DNA of 64,000 nucleotides, taken from contig LR746280.1 in assembly GCA_902729315.2 (NCBI GenBank), positions 1,542,501-1,606,500 of the forward strand. The letters are read 5' to 3'. The translations under genes were made by a program, and so were the position numbers. Each line of letters begins with the position of its first letter. Position 1 is the stretch's first letter. Below are positions 33,095 to 45,277 of this stretch, in pieces. This DNA is from Spirodela intermedia. Lineage: Eukaryota; Streptophyta; Magnoliopsida; Alismatales; Araceae. The notes beneath the pieces are model-generated. The model saw only the letters and a list, made by a program, of their open reading frames with translations, was not told where the DNA came from and made no database searches.

Positions 33095-35999
33095 TATGTT
33101 ATATGACGTCTGATGTTCCATTTCATGTTTTCTTAACAAAGAGCAGTGTGTTTCTAGAACAAGTAAGTTTTATGAACCTAGCTACATGGCTGTAATATTG
33201 TCCGTGAGTGTAAGTTTTGCAAATATTTTTTATAAGCGGGAGAAGAATCCATTGGGTATTTATATTTGTGAAGTTTACACGAAGTAAAGGGGAAAAAAAA
33301 TCATTTATTTCATGTTCTCCTGGTGCATTTCTCTTATATCATTACATTTTGGATAGGATCGGGGGGTGACGATTGGTGGGGTAAATGGAATGATTTATGG
33401 TTGAAAACCTAAATGGAGGTGTACTCCTTGTTAAGGTCACATGATATCCTTGTATAGAAGAAGCATTAAGTAGTGCTTTAGTGATGGGGAAAATGATGAT
33501 CTTGCTCCAGCTTTAGAACTAGTAAGATGAAAGGAAATAGTTCACGATGAAACAAAATGATAGGAGCCCATTTTCTAATTTGAGACATTAATAAGAAATG
33601 TGGGAAATGCCATTACTTTTGAGCTTCTCTCTCTCTCTCCCTCTCTCTCTCTTACTCAGACGAAGCCCTGTGTCAACTCCAGAGACTCCATGTGAAGGGG
33701 GAGCATAGTTTCCACGAAACTAACCCTCCATTGTAAATAAGAAAGAGCTTCATATAGGACCAAGTCAACGTCCTGATCATCACAAAGTCAGCGGTCAGCG
33801 GTCCTCGTCAACACAGGGCCCGGGGGGGGGGGGGCGGCATCTGTCATGGGCACAGCTTCAAACTTCGGTCACATTAAGAAAAACAGGGCCCCCCTCCCCA
33901 AGAGACCGATTTACAGAATCCTTTCCACTGAATCAGAAAATGAAACCCACACCGATTTAATATACATGAAGAAGCCCAGAGATCTGTAGAAGGCCTTGCT
34001 CCCCCACACACTCCAATCTTAGATGAGCTAATGATGAGAGATTCCCCACCAAGTCAACCATCGGCCGCTCCTGATCTTCACCAGCTTCCTGGAATCTGCA
34101 AGCAAAAGCCCCAAAGAAAAGGTCAACGCTGGAACTTTCTTAACAGGCGGGCATAAAAAATGAAGTAACTTTCGCTCATCCGATTCCAAAAATGGAATCA
34201 GATCACAGGCATGTTGCAGCATAAGCCCGTGAATGTTGAATGGGTGAAGTCAGCTTCCATATTTCCAAAAACAGTGCTGAACTTACCACAATCCCATGTT
34301 TCATCATATAACCATAATATGCTAGTTAAAACATCATACACACCCATAAACAGAAGTTATCAAAATCATTTGTATACCTTACACAGGAATTCCTCTCCGC
34401 TTCAAATTGAAAAACTTCTCATAAGAATACGCCACAAAGTAAGCTGGCGAAAATTACTTCCCCAATCTTCACATTACCCGCTCCCATTTTCAGATTCTCG
34501 GCTTGAATTGTTGGGCTGGCTGTTCTTCAACTTTAAGTTTTAAACTGGCAAGTTTCTTCTCTCGTAAACATCTATCCAAGAAAGAAAAAAAACTCTAAAC
34601 TTGCTTCCCAATCCTAGTTTACATGCACCTTCCTAACTAATTAAAGAGTCCCACTTATAACTCCATTTAAATCAAGCTCTTGGATAAAACCCCTATCTTT
34701 TATGATTCCGAAAGAGAGTTTTACTTCCCCATTCTGAAAGATATTTTGATAGCATCCGATGCAAAGAGGAAAAATAAGACTTAAAAAGATTGTGGAAGAT
34801 AGCAGCAACAAGACAAAAATAGAAGAGGGAACCTCAGTCGGGAGTCACTAGTTGAAGAGAGGGAAACAAAGATTTGACACAAAAAATTGATGACCGTGAC
34901 ATAGAACTAGCTGACCACAAATGAATAGCTTCTCAAACGAAACCCTCGACATCAAAATCATCACCTACCTATAACCGTTTTTTTTTTACTAATCCATTGA
35001 TAGTGATCTTCCTATAAATAATTCCAGTGGTTCACTATTTTGCCATATATCCCTTCTTCTCTCAGTTTTCTTCTAAATCTTTCATCCAACATCGTCCTCT
35101 TCTTTTCCCATGAACAAAGAGCTCTTCACCAGTACTTCATCTCTTACTGCCCTGGAAAGAGAATTGAATTTTTAATCGTAGACTAAAATTCCCCCACTGA
35201 CTGTATGTCCGAAATAGAGTCATTTTTCACTGAACTTGTTAATTATTAGCGCAAATCGCACACCATCTGTATTTCCAAAATAGCTTCCGTTGTCCAACGC
35301 ACCTAAAAAACCATGATATCAGTTCCTACCATGTGTGCGTGTGTGTGTAAAATTCATCACCTTCACCCATAGCCTTCCATCCTTGGTTCCCAATCTGCAT
35401 AACTAATTATCAATGACAATTTAACATCAAAAATACAGATGGCTCCCAGACCCTATCGTATCAATGTCTGCATATTCAGGTGTAGTTGATATGAATACGT
35501 CCGATGCACCTGTCACCAATATCATGCCGAAAAAATAACCTTGTATTTATTCAAAATTCTTTCTCGATGGTTTCAGGATCTTGGACAAAGATAAACAGTA
35601 GATCAACATGTTACAAAAAATACCAGCTAACACGATGTTTCTCTTTAAGAAGACAAGATTTATTTTTCTTAGATGCCATTCTACTCCAAAACCCCGAACT
35701 AAGCTCCTTCGGGAACAAGACCTTAACCTGGTCTTTCACAGATGCTATTGTACAATCAGTTGGACTTCTAACAATTTCAAGGATAGACAAAAGTATCCGA
35801 AGCTTATTCCTATTTTTCTAATATATGCGGTAACATCAGCAGCAACAAAGCCCAATGGTAGGCAAGTTTCAGAACGAGAAAAGAGTTCAATTGATGGCAA
35901 TCCTTGAGTAAGTACAGCACAAGGTTTATTACCTAGTTGCATGATGCAAATAGCGGTAATAGATGGCACTGTAAAAACCTACACATGAAGAGAATCCTA
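33095..35999. other. 3' flank of receptor kinase 1 (duplicated segment)
   Basis: This flank is collinear with 43736-45800, with indels. It includes a (CT)n run near 33628-33652, a G homopolymer at about 33821-33834 (counterpart near 44320), and the block CAACCATCGGCCGC. Apart from the small decayed frame listed at 35620-35969, I recognise no gene. The copies differ by insertions, so the offset falls from about 10.6 to 9.8 kb along the segment. Confidence 0.55.
35620..35969 (-). pseudogene. Unidentified decayed coding relic, copy 1
   Basis: The minus strand gives stretches that look protein-like in different frames: one with CIMQLGNKPCAVLTQGLPSI and ETCLPLGFVAADVTAYIRK, and another with VKDQVKVLFPKELSSGFW followed by MASKKNKSCLLKEK. 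Stops separate them. A homologous relic with other lesions is at 45278-45780. I do not recognise the family. Confidence 0.4.
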
Positions 36000-36001
36000 G
36001 A

Positions 36002-36300
36002 TTGATTATTGGCATCTACTCTTCTTTAATACCTCTATCACGATTTGTTCCCATGCAATATGATAAAAAGGTGGCTACCTTCACCACCAATGATCTTGCT
36101 TTTCACGAGCACAAAAAGCCCGTAGAAGTTGATTGCCATTTTATTCAAGATGTCGATGTGTCCTACAAGACTTCTACACCGTACATATTTATAGAGGAGC
36201 AATTGACAGGTATTTTTACCAAGACACTTCCTCGTCGTCGACTGGAGCTCGCTCTCTTCAAGAAGAACATGAGAGATATATATGCTTCAACTTGAGGGAG
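36002..36300 (+). mobile_element. Ty1/copia RNase H C-terminal remnant
   Basis: A plus-strand frame carries NDLAFHEHKKPVEVDCHFI, a STPY motif, QLTGIFTKTLPR and DIYAST before a stop. This is the standard end of plant copia pol (usual NPVFHERTKHIEVDCHFI ... QLADIFTKALP ... GGVL). A purine-rich stretch (TTGAGGGAGAG) follows the stop, like a polypurine tract, but I could not confirm an LTR. No upstream pol is seen, so it is a fragment, oriented opposite to the copia piece at 24481-26347. Confidence 0.88.
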
Positions 36301-36523
36301 AGAATCACTCAGGCCAATTTAGCCCAAGGACATCATTAGAAAATGTCTTCTTGAGATTCAGATATTTAGCACTAATGGGGGACCGACGGATTGGATGAAT
36401 GAAAATCGATTTTTCCTCTCTCTCTCTCTCTCTGATTATCGCTCCTTCAATACTCATCATGTATCATGTCACCAAGGCGTAAAATAAAAACCTAAAACAT
36501 TCAATCTGATCGACATCACACGG

Positions 36524-37190
36524 ACGCCTAAAAACCTGGTAACTGGAGGAGAGGCGAAGCCAAGGGAACGGTTATACCTTATAGCCTGAGGATCATCCCG
36601 TATCCCAGATCTCATCAACATGAAGTAAATGTCACTACTGTTTGAACATCCAATTCTTTCAGTGTCCGTACAATCCCGATATCAACACTGCCCTGTACTG
36701 CATTTCTCTCCTCATCTAAAGATCAATCTCCGGTAATTCAATCTAGAATATCAAATATATTTAAACCACCACAAAAGGGATTTCAGTCATGGCGGCTTGC
36801 TCGGAAGAGCATTCCACGCCATGGCCGCTTCCCGGATTTATGGAAAACCACCAAGAGGGAGAAACTACAGCCATTCTCAGATCGCACAAATGGAGAAGCC
36901 TGCCTTTAGCAGAAACAGGGAACAAAACGGGAACAAGACGACGCACCTCAGCGCTCTCGTTGATCTGGCTGACGTCGGCGGCTGCTCCAGGACGGCTCCG
37001 GCTGGACCATTCTGGTGAGAGAAGAAGAAAACGGCGAGGGAATCAGATCACCGCGGTGCCGATTTACGAATCCCAAGACCAGACCTTGATTGAGGGAGAG
37101 GGCCGGCTTTGGCGGGAATGCCACGGAATAACCGCCCTGACCTTGATGGGCGGCCCCCTCGTGCGGCCCATTTGCCTCTCTCTCTCTCTC
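36524..37190. repeat. Segmental duplication, copy B (LEA 3' end plus downstream)
   Basis: The segment starts with a short piece of the LEA last exon (CTAAAAACCTGGTAACTGGA, then GAGGCGAAGCCAAGGGAA) and continues collinearly with 15583-16235. The ATG-initiated frame here (from 36789) is longer, 144 codons, because its stop is lost. The first 50 codons align with copy A; after that the frames diverge. No known protein. It leads into (CT)n and a receptor-kinase fragment. Confidence 0.78.
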
Positions 37191-37881
37191 ATCAGTTCTC
37201 GTTTACCATGGAATATTAAATGACGGAAGAGAAGTCGCAACGAGCAAAAGAGTCTCAGGCGCTATGCATCTCTCATCTTCTTGGTTGCCATCGATAACCA
37301 AGAGCTTCGCCACTCTCACAACCTTCTTAGGAAGATGGTGTTCATGGAACGGGTGCGTGGTTAAGACCAGCAACTCAAACATCTTAGCGCCAATCCAGCT
37401 CGTGGACGAGTTCTATGCGGAGGGACAAAACCATGGCTATTCTTCATGTCCGGCTTCGACCGACTTTTCTTGCATCGATACGAAATAATATCTCCTATGC
37501 TATGGGATGACTGAATAGAACAAACAGCCAAGAGAAACGGGCCCATGCAAGCGATCGCAATCACGTCACACAGAGAAAGACGAAGAGAGAGAGAGAGAGA
37601 AGAGGAGAAAGAGAAGCATCGAGCCTCCGTCAGAGCTATTTAATCAACTTCAGAGCGCGGCCTTGTTCCCACTGAGCCTCCTTGACAGGATTTGCCCTGC
37701 AAGATCCTATCGCATCTTCTTTTCCTCCTTACATTATAACTCCATTCCTGTTTTCTTTCCTCTCTTGCTCTCTCTCGCTCTCTAGAACGCTGGGGTTCCT
37801 CAAACCCGAGTACGATCCCAGACTGGGTGGGGCAGGCATGGCATGGGCCATCCTAAGGCCCAGTCTTCCCCGATGCATGGG

Positions 37882-37925
<44 letters not shown>

Positions 37926-38110
37926 GTTCTCGTTTGCAGGAGTTGTAAACTTTACCAGAAACTTTGAGCATATGATATGCAGAAACGATGGTCAGAGGCG
38001 GCTTTGGAATTATCTACTATGGATTGCTAGATGACGGAAGAGAAGTCGCAGTAAAGATGATTTCCAAATCTTCCAAAGGAGCAAAAGAGTTTCAGGCGCT
38101 ATGCGTCTCT
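37189..38110 (+). pseudogene. Receptor kinase exon-10 fragments
   Basis: Two truncated copies of the kinase P-loop exon are present. At about 37201-37240 only TACCATGGAATATTAAATGACGGAAGAGAAG (Y-H-G-x-L-N-D-G-R-E) remains. At about 37945-38092 a longer copy runs from FTRNFEHM through GGFGI and [13 protein letters not shown] to SKGAKEF, with a frameshift before GGFG. Both pass directly into the same unrelated repeated sequence (CAGGCGCTATGC) rather than into intron 10. No functional kinase can be made. Confidence 0.8.
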
Positions 38111-38670
38111 CATCTTCTTAGTTGCCATCGATAACCAAGAGCTTCGCCACTCTCACAACCTTCTTAGGAAGATGGTGTTCATGGAACGGGTGCGTGGTTG
38201 AGACCAGCAACTCAAACATCTTAGCGCCAATCCAGCTCGTGGACGAGTTCTATGCGGAGGGACAAAACCATGGCTATTCTTCATGTCCGGCTTCGACCGA
38301 CTTTTCTTGCATCGATACGAAATAATATCTCCTATGCTATGGGATGACTGAACAGAACAAAGAACTAAGAGAAACGGGCCCATGCAAGCGATCGCAATCA
38401 CGTCACACGGAGAAAGACGAAGAGAGAGGGAGAGAGAAGAGGAGAAAGAGAAGCATCGAACCTCCGTCAGAGTTATTAAATCAACTTCAGAGCGCGGCCT
38501 TGTTCCCACTGAGCCTCCTTGACAGGATTTGCCCTGCAAGATCGTATCTTCTTTTCCTAATTACATTAGAACTCCATGCCTACTTTCTAGAACGCTAGGG
38601 CTTGGGCTTCTTTGTTACTCCTTCGAGTTTTTCCTCGAATCCGAGTCAGATCCCGGGCTGGGTGGGGATG
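37236..38670. repeat. 836-bp-offset tandem duplication of kinase upstream region
   Basis: Units at about 37236-37850 and 38072-38670 are nearly identical over their first 270 bp. Both carry the same 67-codon frame ending FSCIDTK; it is probably non-coding because the adjacent kinase fragment is in another frame. Both units continue through the GATCGCA and CAGAGCGCGGCC blocks found upstream of receptor kinase 1 at 27330-27700. The first unit ends in (CT)n at about 37885-37922. Confidence 0.85.
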
Positions 38671-38902
38671 ACAAATTGTTAAGTCATTACTCAAGAAGAC
38701 TTTCGCAAGTAAAGACAATACCCATTGACTTTAAGAGAAGGAAAACGAAAAGCGAGATAAATTAACGAACGGGAGTCAACAGCTGACGAAGCCTTCAGTG
38801 GGAGAAACTGAGGCCTGCCTGCAATTCCCCTCCGTTCTCTGGAGGTCCCCTGAAACCCAAATGTGGAGTGTGCTGTAGAAGACCCCGGCGAAGGCGGCGG
38901 CG
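38671..38902 (+). promoter_or_regulatory. Immediate upstream region of receptor kinase 2
   Basis: It is collinear with 27800-28183, including the block TCAACAGCTGACGA and the GGCGAAGGCGGCGGCG run just before the start. A TAG lies in frame upstream of ATG 38903, fixing the start here. Relative to copy 1 it lacks about 100 bp. Confidence 0.5.
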
Positions 38903-41900
38903 ATGGGGTCGCGCGCACTGTTTCCACTGTTATGCTTCCTTGTCCAGGCAGCCGCAGTGCACGGCCAGTCAGTCTCAGGTGAGGAAACTCTCTCTATCGC
39001 GCCTCCAAACGGATCTCTGATCTTCATAATAACGAACCATTGGTGTGGTCTTCTCAGGATTCATTAGCATAGACTGCGGTCTGGAGGGCGACTCAAACTA
39101 CACAGAGCAGTTCTCGGGGATCATCTACTCGCCGGACGCCGGGTACGTCAACGACGGCGTGAACGTGGACATCCCCCGGGGACCCTTGTACGGGTCCCTC
39201 GCCCAGAGGTATCCCCGAAGCCTGCAATCCTGCGTTTTTCCGTTAGATGATTTAAGCGACGTGGGATTCTTCCGACAGATATTTGACCATGAGAAGTTTC
39301 CCGAACGGGACTCGGAACTGCTACACGATGGGCCCTGTGAAGGAGGGCGGCAAGTACCTGTTGAGAGCCGAGTTCTTGTACGGCAATTACGATGGCAAGA
39401 ACCAGCCGCCGCAGTTCGATCTGTACCTGGGCGTGAACCTCTGGCAGACGGTGAATACGGATCACACTGTGATAGCGGAGATCATCGCCATCTCCCCTAC
39501 AAAGGTGTTGCAAGTCTGCCTGCTGAACACCGGCATGGGGACCCCCTTCATTTCTGTCCTGGAGGTGAGGCCCCTTCCAGGTTTCATGTACCCTCTCGTC
39601 AACGAATCCCAGTCGCTGGTTCTAAACGGGAGACGGGTCGACTACGGCGGAAACGAAACCACCAGGTCAGAGCACTTAATCTGTCGCCCTGCGTCTCCCT
39701 CTTCCTCTGTCTCTCTCTGTCTCCCTCTGTCTCTCTGTCTCTGTCTCTGTCTCTGTCTGTCTGTCTGTCTCTCCCTCTCGCTGGACTAAATACGGCGACA
39801 GGTATCCAGTGGATCCTTACGACCGCATCTGGTTCGGCAACGTTACCCAGACGGGGTGGAGTACGGTAACGGCGAACGGGGACATCAACAGACCGGAGGC
39901 AGACATATGGGTGGTGCCAGGGGAGATTCTGAGGACGGCGACCGTCACCGAGAGCTTGGTCTTCTACTTCTCAGGTGGCCCACAGGAGAAGCTCTACCTG
40001 TTCTTATACTTCGTGGAGCTCCAGCAGCTCGGACCCAACGAGACGAGGGAGTTCAACGTACTCTCCAACGGTCAACTATTGTATGGACAGTACAGGCCAA
40101 CGTACCTGAATTCAGGCGTTCTATATAGCTTACGGCCTGTGCCGTATAGTCTGAAAACGACGTATAACTTCACACTCGAGGCCACGGCAAATTCTACCTT
40201 ACCTCCTATGATCAACGCCCACGAGATCTACAGCTTGAAGCAACAGGAGGAGTCTCCCACCGACGCTCTCGACGGTGAGTCGCCGTTTTCACACCTCCAC
40301 CCTCTGCGCTGTGATTCTCGGTTTCATTCCTTAATCAGACAATCATTTCAAGAATCTTCTGCTCTATTCAGATCGCTTGCTTGATCCTTCTCTGTAGTTG
40401 TTCTCGGTTGTTGGTAATTTCTTTTTTGTACATCTTTATCTCGGGCTGAATTTTCTCCTCATAAAAGTTTTCAGACGCATCAATAAAGGCTTGTCCTTTT
40501 CATTCAATCCCAAAAGTACTGGGTTTATTTTCAGATCATTAGGTTTCTGTTGTCATTCTTGCCGACGCGGTCAACTCTATTAAAAAAGCCTTTATTTTTT
40601 TCGACATGACAGCTACCGCGATGCTGAAGATCAAAGATTTCTACAAAGTGAAGAAGAATTGGCAAGGGGACCCGTGTGTTCCCCGAAATCTGACGTGGGA
40701 AGGGGTGAGCTGCGGCTACGACGACTCGAAGAACCCTCTGATCGTGTCTCTGTGAGTTATTTCTCCTTGAAAAGATCACTCGGCGCACAGCACATAATCT
40801 ACAACAAGCCTGTTGTCTAGCACGACCTCGATCATTGAAAGGGTGTTGAAACTCCTTGCAGGAATTTGTCCCACAGTGGACTAGCAGGCGGAATTTCTCC
40901 ATTTATAGTGGAACTCACGGCTCTAACGACTTTGTGAGGTTTTTTGACCCTGTCCCCTATTTCGAGGTGCATTAACTTGACTGGTTTATTTTCCCCCTTT
41001 ATATATATCCCAGGGACTTATCACATAACAATTTAACTGGAGAAATTCCTAGTGATCTTGGAAAGTTGCCGAATCTTCAAGTCTTGTAGGTTTTTGAAAC
41101 CTTTGGCTTCGTTAGTTTTAGAAATATGTTGACAGAAGAGTTAATGATGTTTTTTTCTATTTTTCAGGAACCTGATAAACAACCAACTGACCGGATTCAT
41201 ACCGGAAATTCTTTACAAAAAATCACAAAATGGCACACTCTCATTAAGGTTAGGTGTTTATTTAGATGCATCTTCAACTGTGTTTAGGTAAAGGATTTAA
41301 AACTAATTAAATCTCTCAAGAAATTTAACTCATTGCCACATTGATCTCCAAGGTGGATGTTTTCCGAATTATGAGTGGCTAAAAGTTAAAACGTAAAGAA
41401 AAAAGGGATCAAAATTCCACAAAACCTATAATTCTGTCCATGTCACGAATTAGTGAGATCGAATACGACCATACCAGGCCAAAGAAAAAACAATATATTT
41501 TACATTTTTATTTACATGATTAGAGAGTTAGCAGAAATGAGGAAGATGTTTAACGAGAACTTGAATTGACATCTAGTACTAATTTCAACTTTGTTTATTT
41601 TAAAATTTACGAGAAATGGAGAGACATGATAACCTCTGTTCGAAAAACTATCACACAAGAACAAAATTTATAAACTCATGATAAAATGGCATGTTGGAGA
41701 ATATTTCCTTTTTATATTTTTTTTATGGTGTGATGATTTTTAATACATAGACGAATTTGGATCAATTAATAAAATGGCCTTTTTCTATATGATGAAAGTG
41801 ATACCTTACAAGAGATTAAAATATTCAAAATTAATTATTAAGGTTGTGATTAATACTCCATGGGTTTGATGGGATTTAAGCACTAAAATGACATGTTTTT

Positions 41901-43735
41901 CCTTAAAAACTGCAGCACTGAGGGCAACACACAACTTTGCAACAATACGGTTTCATGCAAAATAATAGGTGGAAAAAAGAAGAATATCGTTCCCATTGCA
42001 GTAGGAATATCAGTATCCGCCATTGTGCTCTTGGGAATATTTATCCTGGTGTGGAGACTTAAAGGAAGAAAGAGAGGCACCGTACGAAGTGCACCTCATG
42101 GTATGACCATATTCTTATGCTGTTCTTAATATTTACTTTACTCAATAGTGGAATACCCAATTAGGATCTTCTTGATATATTTCTGGCATAATTCTTTCTT
42201 CAGCACCAGGGATACCTAGTAAAAATTCAAGAGACAGGATAGATCCTCAAGCCAAAAGGCAACAACATGATTTGAATATGGAGAGCCAACAATTCTCGAT
42301 TTCAGATATTGTAAACATTACCAGAAACTTTGAGCGTATGATAGGCAGAGGAGGCTTTGGAATTGTTTACCATGGGTTATTGAATGACGGAAGAGAAGTA
42401 GCAGTAAAGATGATTTCCAAATCTTCCCAAGGAGAAAAAGAGTTTCATGCAGAAGTAAGCCATAATCATGGAGATGGGAAATGACTACAATATTGATATT
42501 TTTTCTTACTTTCTTTGGTTAAATCTTTAAGTCATACACTACCGTCATCATAATGGGTATTTTTGAATTTCAGGTCCAAATCCTGTTGAGGGTCCACCAT
42601 AAAAATCTTGTGTATTTGCTGGGGTATTGTGATGACAGGAATAATCTAGCACTTGTTTACGAGTACATGCAGAAAGGCTCCCTTGCAGATTTTTTATCAG
42701 GTTTCTATATAAAAAATTAATTCTCTAGATCTTTTCAATATTTTTCTAGTTTCCTAAAAAATTTATCTTGTAGGAGAAATCTCTCTCTGTTTCTCTCTCT
42801 CTCTCTCTCTCTCTCTTCCTCTCTTTGTGTGGCTCACTCGCTGTGTATGTTGAACACACGTTTACATGGAAACAGGTAACAAAGAAGACATTGGACTAAA
42901 TTGGAGCATGCGACTCAAAATAGCACTAGATGTGGCTCAGGGTACCCATATTTCGAAATAGTTTATATAAATACACACATTTACTTTTTCATCTCCCAAT
43001 TGAAATACACTACTGATAAAATCTTCACTCGCAGGACTTGACTACTTGCACAGTTTCTGCAAGCCATCCATAGTCCATAGAGATGTAAAGACAGGAAACA
43101 TTCTATTAAATGCAAAACTTGAAGCCAAATTAGGAGATTTTGGGTTATCTAAGCTATTTTCTCATGAAGATGCCACCCATATATCAACTGCAGTTGCTGG
43201 CACTCCAGGATATCTCGATCCAGAGTATGTCAGGTTTTTCAACTTCATTACAAGTAATAATGACCGCAAAAAGTGATATCTCTGAAGAAGTAGACATACT
43301 TTTGACATCTTTCATTACAGGTACTATCAAACATATAGACTAACCGAGAAGAGTGATATCTACAGTTTCGGAATCGTCCTATTGGAGATTATATCTGGCA
43401 AGTCTCCAATCAGCCGTGACCCACAAAGTGCTCCAATAGTGTCATGGGTGCAGTCTAGACTCGAAAGAGGAGATATATCCAGCATAGCCGACCAAAGATT
43501 GAACAATGGTTATGATCTTAATTCTATATGGAAAGCAGCAGAGGTTGCCATGGCATGTGCATCACCTACATTGAGCTGTAGACCAAAAATGAGTGAAGTA
43601 GTTGCGCTACTGAAGGAGTGCTTGGAATCTATAGCTTCGCATGACATATCAGGGAGTTTCAGCATGGAGAGGTCAAATTCAAATTATACTGGGCCTACTG
43701 TTTTTTATTCAAGCACAATCCCATTAGCAAGGTAG
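38903..43735 (+). CDS. Malectin-like LRR receptor kinase 2 (LRR-I family)
   Basis: This is a tandem paralogue of the gene at 28184-33094, with the same 14-exon structure: 38903-38978, 39058-39208, 39279-39665, 39802-40274, 40613-40751, 40862-40933, 41014-41085, 41168-41248, 41916-42100, 42204-42454, 42574-42700, 42876-42941, 43035-43233 and 43321-43735. It also predicts 897 aa. The signal peptide reads [13 protein letters not shown]. All domains match copy 1: malectin-like region, NWQGDPCVP, three LRRs, membrane span, and RD kinase with GRGGFG, VAVK, HRDVK, DFG and the canonical [10 protein letters not shown]. The kinase half is almost identical to copy 1; the ectodomain differs more (for example [11 protein letters not shown] against [11 protein letters not shown]). 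That pattern fits ligand-side diversification or uneven gene conversion. Intron 3 holds a CT/GTCT-rich tract. The gene looks intact. Confidence 0.9.
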
Positions 43736-44087
43736 TATAGTATGTAGTATGTGCTTTCAGATGGTGTGCTACATGCCTGCTCAAACTAGGCAAATAATGT
43801 GTCTTTCTAAGATGAGTGACTCTCATGCTCCTAGCGACATGCCTGAATATTATCCATCGGGTGTTTATATTTTTGAAGTGAAAGGGTCACGGAAATAATG
43901 TTCTCTTGTTGCATGTGTCCTATACGTTCCTTTGCTATGGTCAGATGATATCCTTAGAAAGAAGAAGCAGTAAGTAGAGCCTAGTGATCGGGAGAAGATC
44001 TTGCTCCAGCATTAGAACTGGTAAGATAGAGCCCACTTTCTAATTTTAGACATTGATAAGAAATGTGGGAAATGCCATACTTTTGAG

Positions 44088-44151
<64 letters not shown>

Positions 44152-44949
44152 TCAGACACTAGCGATGCGTCAAATCCAGGAACTCCGACGTGTGAAGGGG
44201 GCAGCATAGTTATATCATTGTAACTAACCCTCCATTGTAAATAAGAAAGAGCTTCATATAGGACCAAATCAACGTCCTGTTCATCACAAAGTCAGCGGTC
44301 CTCGTCAACACAGCGCCCAGGGGGGGGGGGGCGGCATCTGTCATGGGCACAGCTTCAAACTTTGGTCACATTAAGAAAAACAGGGCCCCCCTCCCCAAGA
44401 GACCGATTCACAGAATCCTTTCCACTGAATCAGAAAATGAAACCCACACCGATTTAATATACACGCGGAAGCCCAGAGATCTGTTGAAGGCCTGCCTTGC
44501 CACCCCAATCTGAGACGAGCTGATGATGAGAGATCCCCCACCAAGTCAACCATCGGCCGCTTCTGATCTTCACCAGCTTCCTGGAATCTGCTAGCAAAAG
44601 CCAAAAATAAAAGGTCAACGCTGGAACTTTCCGGATGGACGAGCGTAGACGACATAGAAATGGATAGACTAATCATGTCAACGAGGCGTAAAATAAAAAC
44701 CCGACATATTCAAATTTATCCGACCAGTTTATTTTTTATGAGTCCTTGGGAGCCTCGATGTCTGATGATTAGCATAAATAGAAAATTCCTCGCATCCGCA
44801 GAGGTAAAACCATCCAATGCCGGAAAAACCTGAATTATGCATCCAACTCCAAATGATAGGCTGATTAATCACCCAAAAAAACGCCCAATCACGAACTCTT
44901 CACATCCATCGAACATCATTGTCACACTGATGGTTCTTCATGTTTAAAG

Positions 44950-44980
<31 letters not shown>

Positions 44981-45277
44981 AGGACCACCAAGAAATGGAG
45001 TCATTTAACAACTGTATGTCCGAAATAGAGTCATTTATCCATTGAACTTGTTAATTATAAACGGAAATCGCACACCACCTGTATTTCCAAAATAGCTTTC
45101 GTTGTCCATTGCACCTATATAATCATGATATCAGTTGCTACCATATATATCTATATAATCACCTTCACCCATAGCCTTTCATCCTTGGTTCCCAATCTGC
45201 ATAACTAATTATCAATGAAAATTTAACATCAAAAATACAGATGGTTCCCAGACCCTATCGTATCAATGTCTGCATAT
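43736..45277. other. 3' flank of receptor kinase 2 (duplicated segment)
   Basis: Collinear with 33095-35480. It has long (CT)n at about 44091-44149, a G homopolymer at about 44320-44331, and (CT)n near 44950-44977. A minus-strand frame at 44371-44676 corresponds to a broken frame at 34028-34222 in the other copy and has no recognisable product. Confidence 0.5.

Noticed and set aside
37264-37488. Identical 67-74-codon frames at 37264 and 38122 that could look like a duplicated small gene
   Set aside because: They start downstream of a kinase exon fragment in another frame and are kept only because the DNA duplication is recent; no independent conservation.
38153-38539. 128-codon minus-strand frame
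   Set aside because: Antisense across the recent repeat; composition follows GA-rich DNA.
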